DNA of 15,716 bases from Tannerella sp. Its GTDB lineage: Bacteria; Bacteroidota; Bacteroidia; Bacteroidales; Tannerellaceae. Where the stretch lies: positions 1-15,716 of the forward strand of contig JAISYY010000340.1 in the NCBI GenBank assembly GCA_031269635.1, read 5' to 3'. The notes beneath the pieces are model-generated. The model saw only the letters and a program-made list of their open reading frames with translations, was not told where the DNA came from and did not search any database. Made by a program: the position numbers and the translations under genes. This document shows positions 14,604 through 15,716 of the stretch, piece by piece; the stretch's first letter is position 1, and every line of letters begins with the position of its first letter.

Positions 14604-15716
14604 ATGACGGATCGTTTACGAAATTTCATACGCGATCATGCGGATGACGACGTATGGGAGCTTATGCTGAAGGCATCGCAATATAAAGGTATTGACCTGC
14701 GGTTTGCCGTCGGGCAGATTGCGGCGCGGCGGCAGGTGAAGGACAAACTGCCGTCGTGGTATGCCGACGATCGTTTGATATTCCCGTCGGCGCTGGCGGC
14801 CGAACAGTGTTCGTCCGAACTGACGGCTACGTATAAACAACGCCTTGTCGACAGCGATGATGAGGCATTTGACCTGACCGGAGGACTTGGCGTAGATTCT
14901 TATTTTTTATCCCGGAAAGTGCGCAGGGTGACGTACGTGGAACGTAATGCGGAGTATTGCGAAACGGCGACATATAATATGAAGCGGCTTGGTGCGCATA
15001 ATGTCGATATTCTGCACGGAGACGCGGTAGATTTGATTACCGGCGATGCGGAACGGTTGTCTGCGGCGAATGTATTCTATATAGATCCCGCACGCAGGGG
15101 AGACGGGAACAGGCGGATGTTCGCCCTGGAAGACTGTGACCCGGATCTGACGAAGATATGGCCTTTGCTTCGTAAAAAGCGTGTCAAAATAATCGTCAAA
15201 CTGTCGCCGATGCTTGACATCGGCCGGGTACTGTCGCAATTACCGGGTGTGACGGAAGTACATGTCGTCTCGGTAAGGAATGATTGCAAGGAGTTGCTTG
15301 CGGTAAGCAGTGACGACGCCGGTAAGACGGATGTGAAAATCTGTTGCGTGAATTTCACGTCTTCCGGCGAAGAACAGGCCTTTTGGTTCGGCTATGACGG
15401 GGAGAAAACGGCTACCGTTTCGTATGCGGAAACTGTTGGCCGGTATCTTTACGAGCCGAACGCATCCCTGTTGAAAGCCGGTGCGTACCGGACGGTTTCG
15501 TCGCGTTACGGGTTGAAAAAACTGCATGTGAGCAGCCATCTCTACACCGCGGATACCTGTATTCCGTCTTTTGCAGGAAGGATCTTTGAGGTGAAAAATG
15601 TATATAAATTCGATAACCGTTTGTGCCGGGAACTGTCGGCGCAAATACCCCGGGCGAACATTTCAGTCCGCAATTTCCCGCTTTCCGTCGACGAACTGCG
15701 CAGACGAACCCGCATA
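14604..15716 (+). CDS. THUMP-like-domain class I SAM methyltransferase, PG1098 type (3' end cut by window)
   Basis: The frame is open from ATG 14604 to the window edge (371 codons, no stop). The start MTDRLRNFIRDHADDDVWEL fits the usual N-terminus of this Bacteroidetes family, with an all-helical segment to about residue 80. SAM-binding motif I is FDLTGGLGVDS (89-99), an acidic Glu113 ends the next strand (YVERN), and the catalytic-site-like DPARR is at 161-165, followed by the family's FALEDCDPDL segment. The part after about residue 270 should be the ferredoxin-like/THUMP-like domain. THUMP domains bind RNA, so an RNA methyltransferase is likely, but the substrate is not known to me. A GTG at 14598 is a possible but less likely start. 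Confidence 0.85.
   Translation, partial: MTDRLRNFIRDHADDDVWELMLKASQYKGIDLRFAVGQIAARRQVKDKLPSWYADDRLIFPSALAAEQCSSELTATYKQRLVDSDDEAFDLTGGLGVDSYFLSRKVRRVTYVERNAEYCETATYNMKRLGAHNVDILHGDAVDLITGDAERLSAANVFYIDPARRGDGNRRMFALEDCDPDLTKIWPLLRKKRVKIIVKLSPMLDIGRVLSQLPGVTEVHVVSVRNDCKELLAVSSDDAGKTDVKICCVNFTSSGEEQAFWFGYDGEKTATVSYAETVGRYLYEPNASLLKAGAYRTVSSRYGLKKLHVSSHLYTADTCIPSFAGRIFEVKNVYKFDNRLCRELSAQIPRANISVRNFPLSVDELRRRTRI

Noticed and set aside
14616..15644. Minus-strand open frames over the last kilobase
   Set aside because: The plus-strand frame is continuous for 371 codons with SAM-methyltransferase motifs; the minus frames are its complement.

Overview
The window looks like chromosomal DNA of a member of the Bacteroidales (Bacteroidota). 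Four things point there: the gene order DUF4290-murA-rimM-M23 peptidase-dxr-rseP, a fimbrillin/BACON-type surface lipoprotein, a PG1098-type THUMP-like methyltransferase, and repeated promoter cores of the Bacteroidetes type (TAnnTTTG) just upstream of gene starts. I cannot name genus or species. I see no tRNA, rRNA, CRISPR array or insertion sequence.

Layout. Positions 1-54 hold the 3' end of an unidentified plus-strand gene, followed by a hairpin terminator with T tracts on both strands. A 929-residue minus-strand lipoprotein (168-2957) resembles a fimbrial tip or adhesin, with two C-terminal DUF1566-like repeats. An AT-rich 301-bp spacer carries its probable promoter. A tight eight-gene minus-strand operon runs from 10630 down to 3259: DUF4290, murA, rimM, an M23 peptidase, dxr, rseP, mlaE, mlaF. 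It joins peptidoglycan precursor synthesis, 16S rRNA processing, cell-wall hydrolysis, isoprenoid (MEP) synthesis, intramembrane proteolysis and outer-membrane lipid transport: an envelope housekeeping cluster.

Divergently transcribed from that operon is a plus-strand ThiC-family gene (10724-12217). It is the most unusual object here. The frame is open over 497 codons and much of the ThiC barrel is recognisable, but the protein stops before the C-terminal cysteine motif that binds the radical-SAM [4Fe-4S] cluster. Several active-site motifs are also replaced, including the PKEHLGLP segment. No TPP riboswitch precedes it. It looks like a degenerate or repurposed ThiC paralogue.

Converging on it is an exported thioredoxin-like protein (12245-12721). 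Upstream of that lies an AAA-ATPase/PD-(D/E)XK nuclease-like protein (12821-14389), both on the minus strand. A 214-bp spacer rich in inverted repeats separates these from a plus-strand THUMP-like-domain SAM methyltransferase (14604 to the window edge, incomplete), whose predicted transcript is almost leaderless.
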